Numbered from the stretch's first letter, positions 1-14,180 are shown. The stretch: 64,000 bases of DNA from Eopsaltria australis (GCA_034509425.1 JAVTVJ010000068.1:558001-622000), one strand, 5' to 3'. Made by a program: numbers and translations. Notes: generated by a model from the sequence alone, not told the origin.

Positions 1-3000
1 TGCAGTTTCTATTGTGGAGTGAAATAAAATAAGCCCCAAAACTGAAGTGTGTGTTCTGGAAAAGAAGATAAGAGGTATGTGCAAAGGTTTTCCAGTGGTC
101 TTTTATGATTCATTATGCATGTAATATAAGATTGCAGATAGAAGTTCAACCCTCAGCTTCAGAGGTCCTGTGAGAGCATCAGCAAAAGATAACTCCTCCA
201 TGTTCTGAATATGCACTGTGGAAAAGTGACAGTAATGGCTATGACAAATTGTTATCTAAGAAGACTGTCAAAACCCTGACTTAGGACCAAAGCCCTACAC
301 AACCCTGCAATGTACTCTCTACAAATAGGATAAATTAATCTTTATTTAATAAAGTCAAGCAGACTGGTCCCCTAACACCTCATTCCTATGTGTCAGTCAT
401 TGACCTTTGCAGCAAGCCATAAGCATTGTTAATTAAAAGAAAAAGAGCAGCATAAACATTTTGGAAGAATTCCACTGAGCGGCTCAGGTAGCAGATGTGA
501 TGTTATAGCTTCTGCCACCATTCCCAGAGCACTCATCAGAGTTGTCTCGCCAACAGTGGTGTGCATGTACCTACAGCTTTTGCATTGTGCCTTATGTCCA
601 GTTCCTTCTCTTGCTTGTAGGGGCCCATTGTGCTGTGTTCTGTGTATCCCATTCCTTATGACTCAGGACCAGTTGGAGTATGATGTGTGGAAACCACAGC
701 CAGAGAAGACTGGTGCATCCCATACTTACATTGATGTGGAGTTGATGTGTAGGCAGGGCAGAAGTACAGCCAAAGCTCTTCTGAGTTTCCAGTCAGATGT
801 AGCCTCTATCCACCTTCCACAGCTTCTTCCCTTCCATCTCTTTTTCCATAGCATGCACCCCTTCTCTCCTCCTGCTGCTGTTTCTGCTCCTTCATAGTTT
901 TGTGGTGTTTAAAGTGTGCGTGTTGAGCATGTGGGCTGCTGCACACCCTTGTATGACTGCAGTGAAAGAAGGGAGACTCAGATACACACACCCCCTTGCA
1001 TAAAGGATATACTTGTCTGATCCTATAAGAATCAGGTTAAAAGCTGGACACGAGATGTTGCATCATATATAAAAGCAAGAGGCTACATTTTCAAGAGGTG
1101 CTGTGTAGGTCTCGGGTTTTCATACATATTTAACATTTAAAGTCAGTCAGAAAAATCATTTCTGTTGACTCTTATCAAATGTCAGTTGCCAGAAAGGCTT
1201 TAGCCAGAAAAGATTCTGCATGTCAGTATTTCAGTTTTCTGTTGCATTTCTATTAAAACCAAGTCATGTCTATAGGGCACTAAGGCACTCATTCATGGAC
1301 TTCTTAAGGAACAAATCCTCTGTTTGAATAATTGCAAATGAAAAGTTAAATCCTCAAATTGAATTGCAATCTGAGTTTTCACTGCAGGCCACAATGTTCT
1401 AATAACCTAAACATTAGAAAAATGGAAAATCTACATGGCAATATAATCTCCATGGAGAAAGAAAACTCCAGATTCAGCACTAGGGCTTTTCTCTTAATAT
1501 TGAGCACATCTTATTGGAATTTGTAATCCCCCATCGTAACCCCATGTTAACTATTTTGACGTAATGAATAGTGTTTTCAAGCCATGTAATTTTGACATCA
1601 AAACAAAACAATTCAACAACTGCCACAAACAGAAAGCAGAAGAAAAGCCACCATTTGATCCCATAGTGAAGAACGGTGCACTCTCAGTCACTGTGTGGTA
1701 AACAATTAGAAGTGAACAAAGACAAAAGCACATTTAACGCTCACTTGTCTGCCTTTAATCACAGGCAATGTGAAAATGTGTTGGGCTGAACAGCTGATGG
1801 ACAGAAGTTTACAGAACGCTTTCATTAACCCACAGCAATGTCCTCAAACTACATATTTTCCCAAAGTGAGGTAAGGAAATGAATAGATATTAAAGTAAGG
1901 GAATGGAAAGCTATTGTTTTGTACCAGGAGAAGGAAAAGTGTTTTGTATGGAGTAACTGCAAGGAATTTAAAAACTCATTGTTGCTGTAGAAAATAGACA
2001 AAGAGTAACTGCACAGTAGCAGCGCCACACATCACGACAATTTCTCCTCCCCTCCCTTTTTTTTAACTCCCAAGCAGATAGTTTGAGTGGAAATAGAGAG
2101 TTCTGAGAAGGGAAACATGGAAAGATTTCCTGGATTAATGACTTTTTTTTTTAACTGGTGGAGTCTAAAATGAAGATATTTTATTGCTGTTGGGACTGGA
2201 GTCCAATTCTTTCATATAAGGACTTCAAAATCAGTGCAGATAGTTGTAAGATTATTTTTAAAAATTGGTAATCTCCAAATTAGTCTAGCAGAAGGCAGCA
2301 GAGAGTACTCTAAACTGATGAAGTGAAGGTGTAAAGGACTTGTGATACAAGAGACCTTAAATAATTATGCTTTTAATATTTCATTATGCTTTTGCTGTTG
2401 TGTTAATAGCTGGAACTTCAGGCTTGCAATTTAGTACAAGATAAGGATAAAAATAACAGGTCTAAAGACTCATGCAAACAAAATTCTTCTAAGGCTTGGA
2501 ACATTTAGAACTAAGACACACAATAATGAGGGCTTTAAATGATCTTTCAATCACTGCTTTTCATATCTAAAGAGCAATATTAAAAGTTTTGGGTCTGAGG
2601 GGAAGACTGTACTGTCCTTGCAAAAAGACAGCTTAAGGAAACCAAGCTGGAGAGAGACCCAGAATATGTATTTTCAACCAAAAACAGCATTCAAATTATT
2701 TGTTTATTGTGGAAAATAATGTCAGAACCAGACTTTCTTTGTTAGAGGGAATGGGGGTAATTCTGCACAAGACAGGACACTGGGTAAGGAACATCTTCCT
2801 CTTTGTCACACATGAATGAATGCCTGTGGTAAACAGATCTCTTTTGGGGCAGTTACTTCCTCTGTTTGAAACAATACCAGCTTTGAAACAGCCAAAAAAG
2901 GCAGTTCCTGGGGGACCCACCCTCTGCTCAGCACTAAGAGTATGGTCCTCTTCTCCAGGCAGACTCAGTGTTGGGCAACTCCTGCATACAGACAATTGCA

Positions 3001-5400
3001 GCTCACCTGCTGTCCAGGGATACCAAACATCTAATTTCCAAATTAGCTATCTACATAATTCCATAAATGTCTCTCTGCTTTTATATTTCAGGGAAAAATA
3101 ATAGTCGTATTGTTAAATTGTGAAACAAATGTTACAGTTCTTTCTGCTCAAGAAATAACTTCTAGCATTTCAAGTTTCTTGGCTGTGGTGATTTGCTTCA
3201 TGTTTGTGTTGCCACCTTTAAATTTGTTATAGTCTTTGCAACAGGGGAAGTATAACCCAGTCATGTAAAAACCCAAACAGAACTGAAACCCTGTACATCT
3301 GGTTTATGTCCTGTGGTTTAAATACTCATATACCAGCAAAAGTCTAAATGACCAAAATAAATCACCATAATTGCAAAATTTAGCTCTATTTTGCCATTCA
3401 GACTTTAGGTGCAGAAATATTTGTAGCAGAAATACCAAGATTTGTCTGAATGTGTCAGCCTGTGTGAGGGCACCCGAAGAAAATGAAGAGTTAAACCAAT
3501 AGTACATAGTACTCAATAACCAAGTATACAGACACACACACAGAGCAGTCAACCTTGTAAACACAGAGAAATGTGTTGCTGTTGGGATGCAGAGATGTCT
3601 TCTCATCTAGATGTAAATAAGATGATGGCAACAAGGCTACATCACACATGCCATTCTCACCCCTCTCACACAACCAGAAATCAAGTTACAGCCAGAAAGA
3701 CAACCAAAATTAAGAAATAAGGGCAATGGGTAGCAACAGTGCCTAATATTAATGGAAGACAAAATAAGCAAGGTTCATCCCATAGTCACTCTTGAGTTCT
3801 CAGAGGCACATAAAGTCTATCCAGAAATGAGTTTTCTTTCCCAAGAGATCTGTTGAGGAAACTGAAGTCCTAGTCCTTGGTGTTGTTCAGTTAGGATTGT
3901 GGGCAGCTTGTGAACATCTGGGTGTGAATAAGTGCAGCCCATGGGACAGTGAGCAGGACTGGTGACAGTTGTTATTTAAGGTGTATCTTTCCCTTTCTAT
4001 ACAGCCTTACAGAGACTTCTCTTCAATTAATTTACCACAGGATTTCAGGTACTAGAGACTTTCTCTATTTGAAAGGAAATAAGTGACTAGCTTCCTTTAA
4101 AAAGAACCCCAAAACAACATCCATTTGTCTGATGCCAGTTGAATACACAACACTTCAGTGATACACAGCAAGGAGCCTCTGCTGCTGGAGACATTTGTGC
4201 TAATTACTTTCCCCCTTTCTTATCTGCAGTGGAAATGAAAAAGAAGTGGAATTGATCTCTTAAGTGCTGTGCCCAAAGAACAACCTTTAAGGAGAAACTA
4301 CTTTAATTAAAACAAGATGAGCAGCAGCACTTCAGGACAAAACCACACAGCCATCAACCAGAGCAGTGGCTTTGGGACTGCAGAGCTCACAGCAGCTCAG
4401 GTGGGAAGAGACTGAGCAAGGCTTAAGTCACATTGTCACCCACAAAATGATTTTAGTGAGACCCACAGACAGTACAGTCTGGACAAACAAAGCTCATCAG
4501 CACTTGAGAGAAAGATTGGGAGTATTAACTTGGCAGACAGTATACAAGCAAGTTTAGTCATGGATAAGATGCAGAAGGAAGAAAGAAAGTGACCAAGGAA
4601 TTAAATTCTCCAAGACTTAGAGGAGAGCTGGAGGGAGCACAATTAAAAGCATCCAGAGGATAAGCTGTAAAGCTGAGAAGGGCCAAATCAGAAAGACAAA
4701 CTTCTAGATCTCGGGAGAGCAGGCAATTGCCAGGCTGGACAGATGATGTCCAGGTTTTTGCCAGTTAAATGAAGGGGGTAGATGCAGGATCAGAGATGTG
4801 TTCACAAAGATCTTCCCAAGGGATGAGCAGGAGCCATCCTGAAGCTTCAACAATATCTGGCAGCTGGGAAGAAGGCAAGGGGATTTTCCGTTGCCCAGCC
4901 AGCATTTGCACAACATATCTCCAGAAAAGGTCAACATTTGAAGCTGTTATCCAGTAGCATCCTGTAGAAGTTATTCCAGGTGTAGAGATGCCTGAAGGCA
5001 TTGTCCATCAGGGGATTGAGATGGGAGGGAGGCATCCAAAATGAGAGAGGTCATTTAAAGAGAAACACCACTTGACAGCTCAAGAGAGCAATGCATTTCA
5101 AGAATAATCTGTCTGTGCATATTTGCCACAGTTCTCTTTTCTGCTCGAATGCAAAATCTATCAGGTTGCTCCTCTTTTTAAATACAATACACAGAACATC
5201 ATACGTTTATTGGAGAAACAGGTATAAATGTGGAAACCTCAGTAAGAGCAATACAGCACTTTTGGCATTAGGCTGCACTTCAACAGCATGTTTAAATTTT
5301 AAAACCTATGTCATTTAAAACAAGGAAAAGGACAAACATATTTCAAATACTTACTCTCTTTGATATTTTCAGTTGTGTCCTTTAAGGCCTTTTAAAAGTG

Positions 5401-5418
5401 TATACTTTTAAAAGTATA
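5401..5418. repeat. 18-bp perfect palindrome with a second CTTTTAAAAG copy nearby
   Basis: TATACTTTTAAAAGTATA reads the same on both strands; another CTTTTAAAAG stands at 5389-5398, so the two copies can pair in several ways. A+T-rich, intergenic. No function can be assigned. Confidence 0.9.
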
Positions 5419-8400
5419 TTCCAAGCAGAGATGTAAATATACAGGAAAAATATGGATATTAAATCACAGCAGGTTAAACTATTAAATCATCTCAGTGACA
5501 AGACACAGAAACAAGACTTGGCCCTGCCATCACCCAGAATTAGAACTGATCACCTGCATCAGCAAAAAGATGTATGAAGGCCAGATGGGCACACTACAAA
5601 TGTCACCCAAAAGATACATGGAGCAGCACTTTATATACAGCTCTGCAAGCCTAATAGAAGCATTGAGATCTAGTTATATGTTTCTCAGTGTGAAAATTCA
5701 AAGTCTTAGTCTTTATAGGAAACAAAGAAAATATTCTTTCTCTTGAAGCCCTGCTGGAAAGCTCAAACATCTGCAGAATGCAAATGAGCACCACCTGCTG
5801 CAGCCTCAACGGCTGAAAAAAATTCTGCTTGTATCTAGATAATATAAATACAAATAGTTGTATGCTAAATTGCTAAAGTGAAAATCACTTTTGTGTATAG
5901 AAAGCCAGGTTAGGTCACCAGCTGTAAGCAAGACCCCTACAGAAAGATTTGTTCTGTGGGGCTGTGGATAAATGCCACTGCCTCAGAACTACAGCAGCTC
6001 CCAAGGAAGATATGTTATCCCAGCAGGTGCTATTGCCACCTGAGGACAGTTCTGCATAAACATCTTCCATTTGGGGATCACAACTTCTGCCCTCTTCAAT
6101 GGATGGTGAGACCATCCATCTTCTGGGCACCACACCTTTCATTTTAATGGAAATCAGAATGGCCAAGCATTTCAGCTGTGCCATTTTTTCAAAATGCATT
6201 AGTGACATTTGCTGATTGGAGTAGTTCTTGGCTAGTGGCTAAAAGCTTTTGTTCAGAGTGCTCTAATATGTTCTGCTTCACTCTTTTTTCTTTATTTGGT
6301 TTATCAAATATGTGCATCCTTAGACTCTAGTGTTAAACACTCTGATGCATCTCTAGGCAAATGAAGAGGAAGAGATCAGAGCAACTGAGGCTTTACTGCT
6401 TTATGAATTCACAATTACAGAGTTTAAGCCATCACACAAGATGCCCAGAGTCCCAACAGTTTTTCTTCTTCTATTTCTCTCCCCCCATCTTTTCTCCTTC
6501 CTGATAAATGAGCAGTGAGAGAAGTGACATGTTTATTTCCTAGCTCTGATGCAAGCCAAGTATGAGGCAAGCAGCAGAGAAAATGTTGAGCATAAGATCA
6601 GGAAGTTGTTTTTGTCCAGAAATGTTGATATAACAAGACTGATTTATTTTATAAGTCTTAAAATTCTTCCAAACAAAATATTTTGAAATAACCAACAGAA
6701 GGACCCTGGCATTTCTCATTAGATTAAAGTGTCAGTGGCAAACTCCAGACGCTGCTCTTACAGTGCCTCAAACAGACTTACCAATTGCCATTCAGCTTGT
6801 GCAAAGAACAGTCAGAACACAGCCAGTATCAACACTGGGAAATACAGAAAAAACAAACTAGGGTTATTTTTTCTCTGCTCAGACAAATTGACCATCTTTC
6901 ATGTTCACAGCTTGCAAACACCCCATGCAGCAATAATGTTCCCTCAAACATTGACAGACTTTTAAAAAGTCAGTGTGGGGTGGCAGCTATTTGGGTGAAA
7001 AAAACCCCAAAAAGCAAGACTACAGCAATATCTTGTCTGACAACACAAATGAAGCCCTTTTTCACACTACCATTCTTACTTGAGGAGTTTTTCTTCCACT
7101 GTGAATGTCTGGGAATGGTTATTCATTAATAGACTTTAGAAGTGTTTGCTTTAGGTTCACACATATCCAACACAAGCACCCCAAGGTGCAGCTCCAAGGA
7201 GAAGCCACCTATTCTATTTTCACTGTGCTGTCACAGCACATTTCCCTTGCAGACTCTGAAGAGAGCTAAAGCCTTGGACTTTGCAGTGTTTAGGCAGCAG
7301 GTGAGGTTATGAACGCCTCTCCCACCCCTCTCTAACCTCTTAAATTACCCTCCCAGGCCATGGTCCCTCTGCCCCAGCCTTTCTTTCCTTCACAACTTGT
7401 GTTCCTTCTCCAGCCCTTCTCCATCCCAAGAGACTCCCCTCTCTTTTTCTCTCCCTGTCCAAAATCACCACTTTCCTCTCTTCCCCACTGCCATGTCTTT
7501 ATCTTTCACAACTGTGAGTCTTCTCCCTCACCATCACAGGGGGCTGCAGGAGTCTGGACCTGGTCTTGCAGACACTTTCTTGGCTAGAACACTTACCATG
7601 TGAGCAAGGTGTAAGGCTGAATTTCATGTGACTAAATGTCTCTTGGGCTGCCAAAGCCTTTTTTTGGCCTTTCTGTGTCAGCATTTTGCTCCAAGGCTCA
7701 AATGCTGATGTGGAAAAAGTGCCTTGGCACCATGTATGGGAAAAAGAATGGAAAACTCACAAGGAAAATACACAAGTTAAAATGGGAGTTCTTTGGTAAT
7801 TTTTTTAATGAACATGTAACTAATATTTCATGATGCATACTCAGAGTGTAGTCCATCAGTATTCCCTTGTCATAATAAAATAGCCGTGCTGTAGTTTAAA
7901 AGGATGTTTACCCCTCTGCAGCAGTGGAGACAAGCCTTTGCTAGTGCAGCTGCTGTAATTTTTCTTCAGATCAGCAGCTTACCACAGTAACTCCAATTAA
8001 AGTAAACCTGTGCAAGGTGCCAGGCTGTCAGCCCTGCAGAGCATGGCCCTGTATCTAGCAACAAAATTTAAACTCAAGTAGCTGTAGTAGGACAAGCTTT
8101 CTCATGCTGTCTTGAGCATACATCCTTCCTCCTACACCCAGGGGAAATAAAAGGAGCTCAGCTGGATCTCTCTATCATCTCACAGAAATGAAAGTCTGTG
8201 GCAGAAGTAAAGATTGAGGTTTGGGGCTGAGGACTCACAGTCCACCTCCCAGCCTGTGATGACAAATGCCAGCTCAGCCACAGTTCATAATTGCACCAAA
8301 CGCAGCTCAGAGGAGGCATTTGTACAAGGAGACAGAGAAGCAGTTTTACCTTGGATAAACACTTTCTTTTATTTTTCTCTCTTTTCTTATTTTTTTTTAG

Positions 8401-9541
8401 TGGAATTAAACCTTTCCTTGGTGAGACCAGACACAGAGAAGCTGGAGAGGAAAATGAGCTGCAGGAGAGGAAGTCAGTCTCTATATATGTAAAGGGATCA
8501 TCAATGCCGTCTCTGTTAATAATTTAAATAATTACAAGCTAGAGAGGCATTTTGCTTTTTATTTAAAAAATAAATTTTTGTCTTTTCCATGAGGACAGAA
8601 TGATGTGGATTACCCTTACTTGCTCAGTGCAAATAATACAACTACTTTTGTTGCTGACTTAGAGCCAATGACCTGAAGGGTACCTGTAGCTCACCCTTTA
8701 CCAGCCACTCTTCTTTCACCTTCACTGCAAATCAAATGGCAGGCAAATGCACATTGTTTTCTGAATCTCCTATAACTGGTTTCATACCACATTGGTATGC
8801 CATTGACTGACTATCATATAGTAGAAGAGCAGGCATTTTATTTTTATTTTAGGTTTGTTATTTTTTTAATATCTCCAGTTGCAATGGAGTGGGACTGGAA
8901 TTTGACGTAGGTACAGATACTGAAAAAAACTCCTGTTCAAATATTCTGTGACCAGTAGCCTCTATGTTGAGGCCAGGAGCCCCTTGGGTGGACCACACCA
9001 GACATAAAGCAGCAAGATGTTTTTATGCAAGGTCAGCGAGTAGGCAGAGGACCCATGTGACAGGCCACACTAGAAGGGAGAGGCAGGATAGCTAAAGTTC
9101 TTGAAGCTGTAAATGAATTAATTTAAGTCAGTGATTCAGAAGGGAGTGTGACTAACTTAGAGCAAAAAGGTGAAGATGAGCTTAGCAGTTGTTTTGGAAA
9201 TTGGTGGATGGTAACTTGGGAAAAAAGATTGTGAGACGAACTGGATAACAGAGGACAGGTAGTAGGAAGCTAAGAGCTATCCTCTTCTTTCAATATGTAC
9301 CCATTTCACTTCAAATCCCTGTTTGCTTTTGTTGTATGTTGTATTAAAGCTCAAGGTTAAAATAAAGACTGAAATTTTGCGTTTTCCAAATGCTTTGCTG
9401 GCTGGTGTAGCAGGACACATCATCCAAAGAGGTGGTGTCACCTGAGGATGCAAAGTCAAAGCAGGTCCTGCAGCACCAAAGTTCTTTGTCAACTTAGCTA
9501 TTAAATCAACCCTGCTGCAACAGTTTTAAGTGAACAAAATT

Positions 9542-9577
9542 GTGGGTACAGTTTTGTGAGTACAGTTTTGTGGGTAC
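9542..9577. repeat. 14-bp tandem repeat, 2.6 copies
   Basis: Units GTGGGTACAGTTTT (9542-9555), GTGAGTACAGTTTT (9556-9569) and partial GTGGGTAC (9570-9577), with one mismatch. Confidence 0.9.
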
Positions 9578-12279
9578 TCTCCTTTCTGTTTAGTTACAGT
9601 GTAGGCTCACAGACAATGTGTGGGGATGTAAAGACTCATGAAATTCACTCCCATGGCTGCACACATATGTGGCCTATTTAGCATCTGGAAGTATGTTTAA
9701 TGCCAAGAACTACATTAGATAGTTCAAGCCACAGCTCCCAGTCACGTAATGAGGTTCTTCAGGTTATTGTTGTGATTAGCCCATTTCCTTCCCCCTTTCT
9801 CACTTAGGAAGTTCATTTAGGCAAGCAGTCATTTTAAGAACATGCAAACACTGATTGCCGATTTCTATGGATCTGGCAAGCAGCCAGGCTTCTGGGATGC
9901 TGGCTACTGTAGGCAGCGGGAAGTTAAATATGCATGACCTCACAGAACATTGATCCATAGGCTTGCAGGCGCTCTGCACCTGTAAAAATCCCAGCTATTC
10001 TGCATGCAAAGTGTCTCTGGTGTTGTCATCGAATCGCTTACTGCTTCAGTGCTCAGTGACCAGGTAAACTCAGCACATGTTCATTATCCTTCTCTGCTTT
10101 GGTAAGGTCTAAAATAAAAAAAGTCATTTAACCATGGTCAATCCACTATTTTGCTCTTGACAGGCATGTACATGCTGCACATGGAAAGAAGGAGCTCAAT
10201 TCATACTGACAACTCTGCAGTTATGTTAAAATCTGATGAGTTTGCTGCTATCAAGATGTGGGGAATAAAAAACAGTAGTTAACATAAATAATGCATTTAG
10301 CAGTAAGGAATTAATAATGCATTATGAAGATCAGGGGAGCACTAGGAAATTGCCTGAGGACATCGTACACAATAAGGAGTCACAAAAAAAGTCAACTATA
10401 GCTCAAGGTTATAAATTAGAATCCAAGTAGAATAAATTTTATAAATCCAATAAAATCAGCTTCACCTAGTCTCAACCTACAAATATTTGTATAGTATGTA
10501 GGACTGAAAATATCTGTATTCTTAAAGAGATTCCATACATTAGGCTATTCATAAAGGGTCAAATTTTGACCTCATGAATACCTGAAGAACTTGGGACATA
10601 ATTTCCAATTAAAAATGGAACTTCTAGGATAAGAAAAAAAAATACTCCCAAATAATAGCAAATGTATGGTTTTACAACAGAAAGGACTGCACAGAGTTCT
10701 GACTTTTCACTTCAGACCTCAAGCTTGGCTTTCAGCTAATTTCTTTCCTCTACCTGGTTGCTGTACCACAGCAGTGGTAGTGGGGGCTTTTCCTCACGGA
10801 GGGAAATGACTCTCTGAGAGGCAGCACTGGTTCCTCCCTGCACCCAGTCAAGTGACCTCACTGGGATCACTGGGCACCTGTGGTGTTTTCTAAGGCTGTG
10901 GAAGATGCTCTGTGCCACCCAACCAGTGATGTGGCCTGAAGAAACACTGTGGGCCTTTTAGTGAAACTGAAATACCAATTGCAGTGCAAGTCATCTGAGG
11001 GTTACCACTGGCTTTTAATGGCCAATTTATAGGGTTTTGTCTCCTGTTGATGGCTCACAGTCAGCCCATGACTAATCACTGATTAGCGACCCCAGCCCTG
11101 TAGAATTAATATCTTCCATATAGCAGGGCATGGGCCTACACTTCAGGTTGGAGGAGGAGGATGGCAAGGACAATGCTCTACTCCAGTATTGTCATTACTG
11201 CTGCATCGCTGGCATTTGGTACCCACTTTGAAATTGCTGAGGGAACAGGTCTATGGCTGCGCAAGCAGCGGTGTTCTGTTTCACAAAGGTTTGGTTTAGT
11301 TATTGTGTATTTGAAAATTATTTTGTTTATAATTGCAGAGCTGACATAAAACAACTTTTCTAACTGTAAAAGCACTGCTTCCTTGTTTACTGCTAAGCAT
11401 TCAGCTTTGTGTTTGCAATGTTTTGGAGAACTAGTTCTAAATAAACAAAAACAAAGGGAGACTGGCAGCTTTAAGCTGATTGAGTGTCCTTCAGTGGTAA
11501 AATGTGTTTGATTTAAGAACAGAAAGATTCATTAATGCCTATTTATGATCTATTTTTAGAGCAATTCCATGCAATTACTATTCATATGACTCAAGCACCC
11601 AGGCTGAATTCTAGCCAGGCAATAAAAGGATAACTTTGTAACGCCAGAGAGTCTCTTGAGAAGATTTGGAGGAAAATGCAAATAAACTGTTAATATGATA
11701 AAGCTCTGCACACTAACTCAGTTTCTGGAGCTCTGTATAACTTAGGAAACATTCACAGTGGAATATCAGACATCAGCCAGCACATTGGTGCAGCACTGCT
11801 GGCTTTGTAACATCTGGGCTCTGTGCAGTTGCAGTGCAGGGAGTGGCTGGAAATGAGATCACCACTCTCAATTCCCTTTTATACTTCCAGCAATGAAGTA
11901 TGTGAGAAAAACTGATGCAAAGTTTCCCAGGAAGACATGAGGCAAAGAGGGATTGAGAGGTGCATATGCTGGCAAACAGTCTTAGAAATGAATGAACACA
12001 TGTTCACAAAATCCCTTGCTCTCACACACTAGGGGTCTTCCTTTCCTGTCCATGTGAACTTTGAATGAGTCAAAGTATTATTTTCTTTCTTATCCTAATT
12101 CTGCTCCTCCTGACACTCCTTTTCCCCCAGTGCCTAAAATTTGTCCCCATCCTTTGTTTTCAGGACTCAGCTGGGTGTAGTGTTGCAGTGCAGGGCAGCC
12201 CAGGAGGGAGGGCTGGGCAAGGCAGCTGCAGACACTCAGTAACCTCTGCCAGTGAAGCCCCTCAATATCATTCACTTGT

Positions 12280-12333
12280 CAGATTAATTCTACACTGATT
12301 AATCTCCCCAGATTAATTCTAGACTAATTAATA
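12280..12333. repeat. ATTA-rich direct and inverted repeat cluster
   Basis: CAGATTAATTCTACAC (12280-12295) recurs as CAGATTAATTCTAGAC (12309-12324), 15 of 16 bases equal. Between them ATTAATCT (12298-12305) is the inverse of AGATTAAT (12281-12288). Another ATTAAT follows at about 12327. It sits about 340 bp beyond the inferred SLC35F1 transcript end. Confidence 0.8.
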
Positions 12334-12690
12334 ATTTCTGGAAGGCAGTGCAGAGAGTGCTTTTGTCTCCAAATGAGGGCAGTGACTATCAGGACACCTG
12401 AGCTAGCCCTAGGGAAATGGCAGATTAAGACATGGGGTATGCAGGAGTCCTCTTATCCTTCTGGACCAGTGCTCTGGGGCCAGGCAAGATGCTTGAGGAT
12501 GCCGGATGGCATCTACTCTTAGACACCTTGGAAAGAATTCTAGGTTAACCACCTCACAAGGGAAAGAAGCCCTTGGCAGAGGGAAAAATTATTCCCTGCT
12601 TTTAAGATCTACACTTATGAAAAATTTTTTGAGGCTAAGACAGCAGAAAGGAAACAGTCAAGAATCCAATAACCCCGCTTTCATAAAGCA

Positions 12691-12706
12691 TTTATTTTTT
12701 TTTATT
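12691..12706 (-). terminator. SLC35F1: candidate twin poly(A) signals for SLC35F1
   Basis: On the minus strand two canonical AATAAA hexamers lie ten bases apart (12706-12701 and 12696-12691) within an A-rich stretch. They lie 3.8 kb after the stop codon. They are the strongest polyadenylation-like arrangement seen downstream of the gene. Confidence 0.45.
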
Positions 12707-12964
12707 TGAAAACATTATACAGGCATTACATTGCCACAGCCAGTCCATATAGGTGCATGCAAATATCAAAATGGAGAAAGGTTTATTCAGCTTCTCAATG
12801 CAGGATTTGGGGTTGGGATTTTGTTTGCCTGGTTTTGGTTTTGGTTCATACTTCCATCTGCGGTGTCAAGATTAGTGTGCTTTATTATGGCATTTAACAA
12901 TAAAATCCTACCCATGGGGTAAAATTTATATTTGTAGCTAGCTCAGGAATACTAAATGATTTTC

Positions 12965-12978
12965 AAAAAAAAAAAAAA
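12965..12978. repeat. A14 homopolymer
   Basis: Fourteen A residues followed by GAAAGAAAA on the plus strand, within the inferred 3' UTR (a T run in the transcript). Confidence 0.9.
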
Positions 12979-14174
12979 GAAAGAAAACGATACTACACGC
13001 TTGTCAAAATGTTAATAGCACAAGTTAGCAATCTCTACACTATACATTGAAACTTCTTATGACACAGTGGTGCAAAATTTTCAATTGCTTGGTCTATCGT
13101 TGTGTGTTTCAAAACTTTATAGCTGGAACAAAGACAAGGTCTGTCTCCCAGTGAAGGTTTTCATCCGGTAGCAGAAAATTACATCAGTCTTGCTAAGGGC
13201 TGCCCAGGGCCAGCAGTATCAGAGAGTTTCAGTTTGTTCAGGCAAGGAGCTATGCAGAGCTAGAGACGTCCTACGCAACACGGGGAGTAGCTGCCGTTAG
13301 ATAGCTGAGCCTTTGCTGGTGCGCACTGAGGGCTCCAACTCACAACACAGGCAGGCAGAAGGAACACTTTCCTTCACTAGACCTCAGTTTTTCAGACAAC
13401 ACAGTTATTTGTAAAGCTGTACTGCTGTTTTCCTTCGAAGTTCATCCAGGACTAGCATACTGGTGCTAATACGAGCATCCACCTTGTTTATCATGGAAAC
13501 ACAGACAGCAAAGCAGCCCCGCTTTGCACATCAAACTCCTCCTGCACGAGCGGCACAGGGGATGGTGGCTGGTTGCAGACTGCACACTGAAACGTTCATA
13601 ACTTATTCCTGTACAACAGAGCCTTTTAGAATAGCCTGGTAAAATCGCTCCAGGTGGCACCTGCCAGCCGCCCATGGATCGCAATCCCTTGTAAGGAGAA
13701 ACTCCCAGCCCCGTAACCTGGCCAGGAGTTGCCTCCTGCCCAGCTGTTTCGCAGAAGACTTTAACAAACATCTACAAGTGTTAGTGTCAGAAAAACGAGG
13801 AGAGGGAGGCCGAAGGACTACAAACATTTGGCTTAAAAATAAATACTAATAAGGAAATTAATCAAAACAGTTATGCAAAAGGAAGGAACTGTAAACATGA
13901 AACACACACGCACACAATCCTCAGGGTTCTCAGACCAACACGGGGACTAATGTTCAGAGAAAGGTATTTAATTGGTACAAAAGGTAGCAAAAAAGACTGA
14001 GATGACAGGTGCCCACCAGTGTGCCTCTGGGTACCTGAGGGAGCCATGATTGTAATCAGACCCCTTCTCTTGGGGAATGTACGAAATCCACCTTAAGTCA
14101 AAGCTCTCACAGGGCTTGACCCAAGGGTCTAACCCTAAAACGTCAGGTAATCTTTATCGCGTGTTTTTCCTTTT

Positions 14175-14180
14175 TTTATT
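14175..14180 (-). terminator. SLC35F1: alternative proximal poly(A) signal
   Basis: One AATAAA on the minus strand about 2.3 kb after the stop codon. Use of this site would give a shorter 3' UTR. It sits in a T-rich (plus strand) context and could be a chance match. Confidence 0.25.

Larger units (their letters stand above)
1..12669. other. intergenic region downstream of SLC35F1; no gene recognised
   Basis: The DNA is A+T-rich and unique-looking. No ORF in either strand matches a protein family I know, and none shows paired splice sites with coding character. In mammals the next gene past the SLC35F1 3' end is CEP85L (convergent), with PLN inside it; neither is recognisable here, so the gap to CEP85L probably extends beyond the left edge. 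Contents noted separately: an 18-bp palindrome (5401-5418), a 14-bp tandem repeat (9542-9577), a candidate conserved block (9800-10080) and an ATTA-rich repeat cluster (12280-12330). Confidence 0.7.

Noticed and set aside
556..897. 113-codon plus-strand frame near the left edge, considered as part of CEP85L or another neighbour
   Set aside because: No resemblance to CEP85L, PLN or any domain I know; no convincing splice sites; Leu/Cys/Pro-rich composition typical of chance frames.
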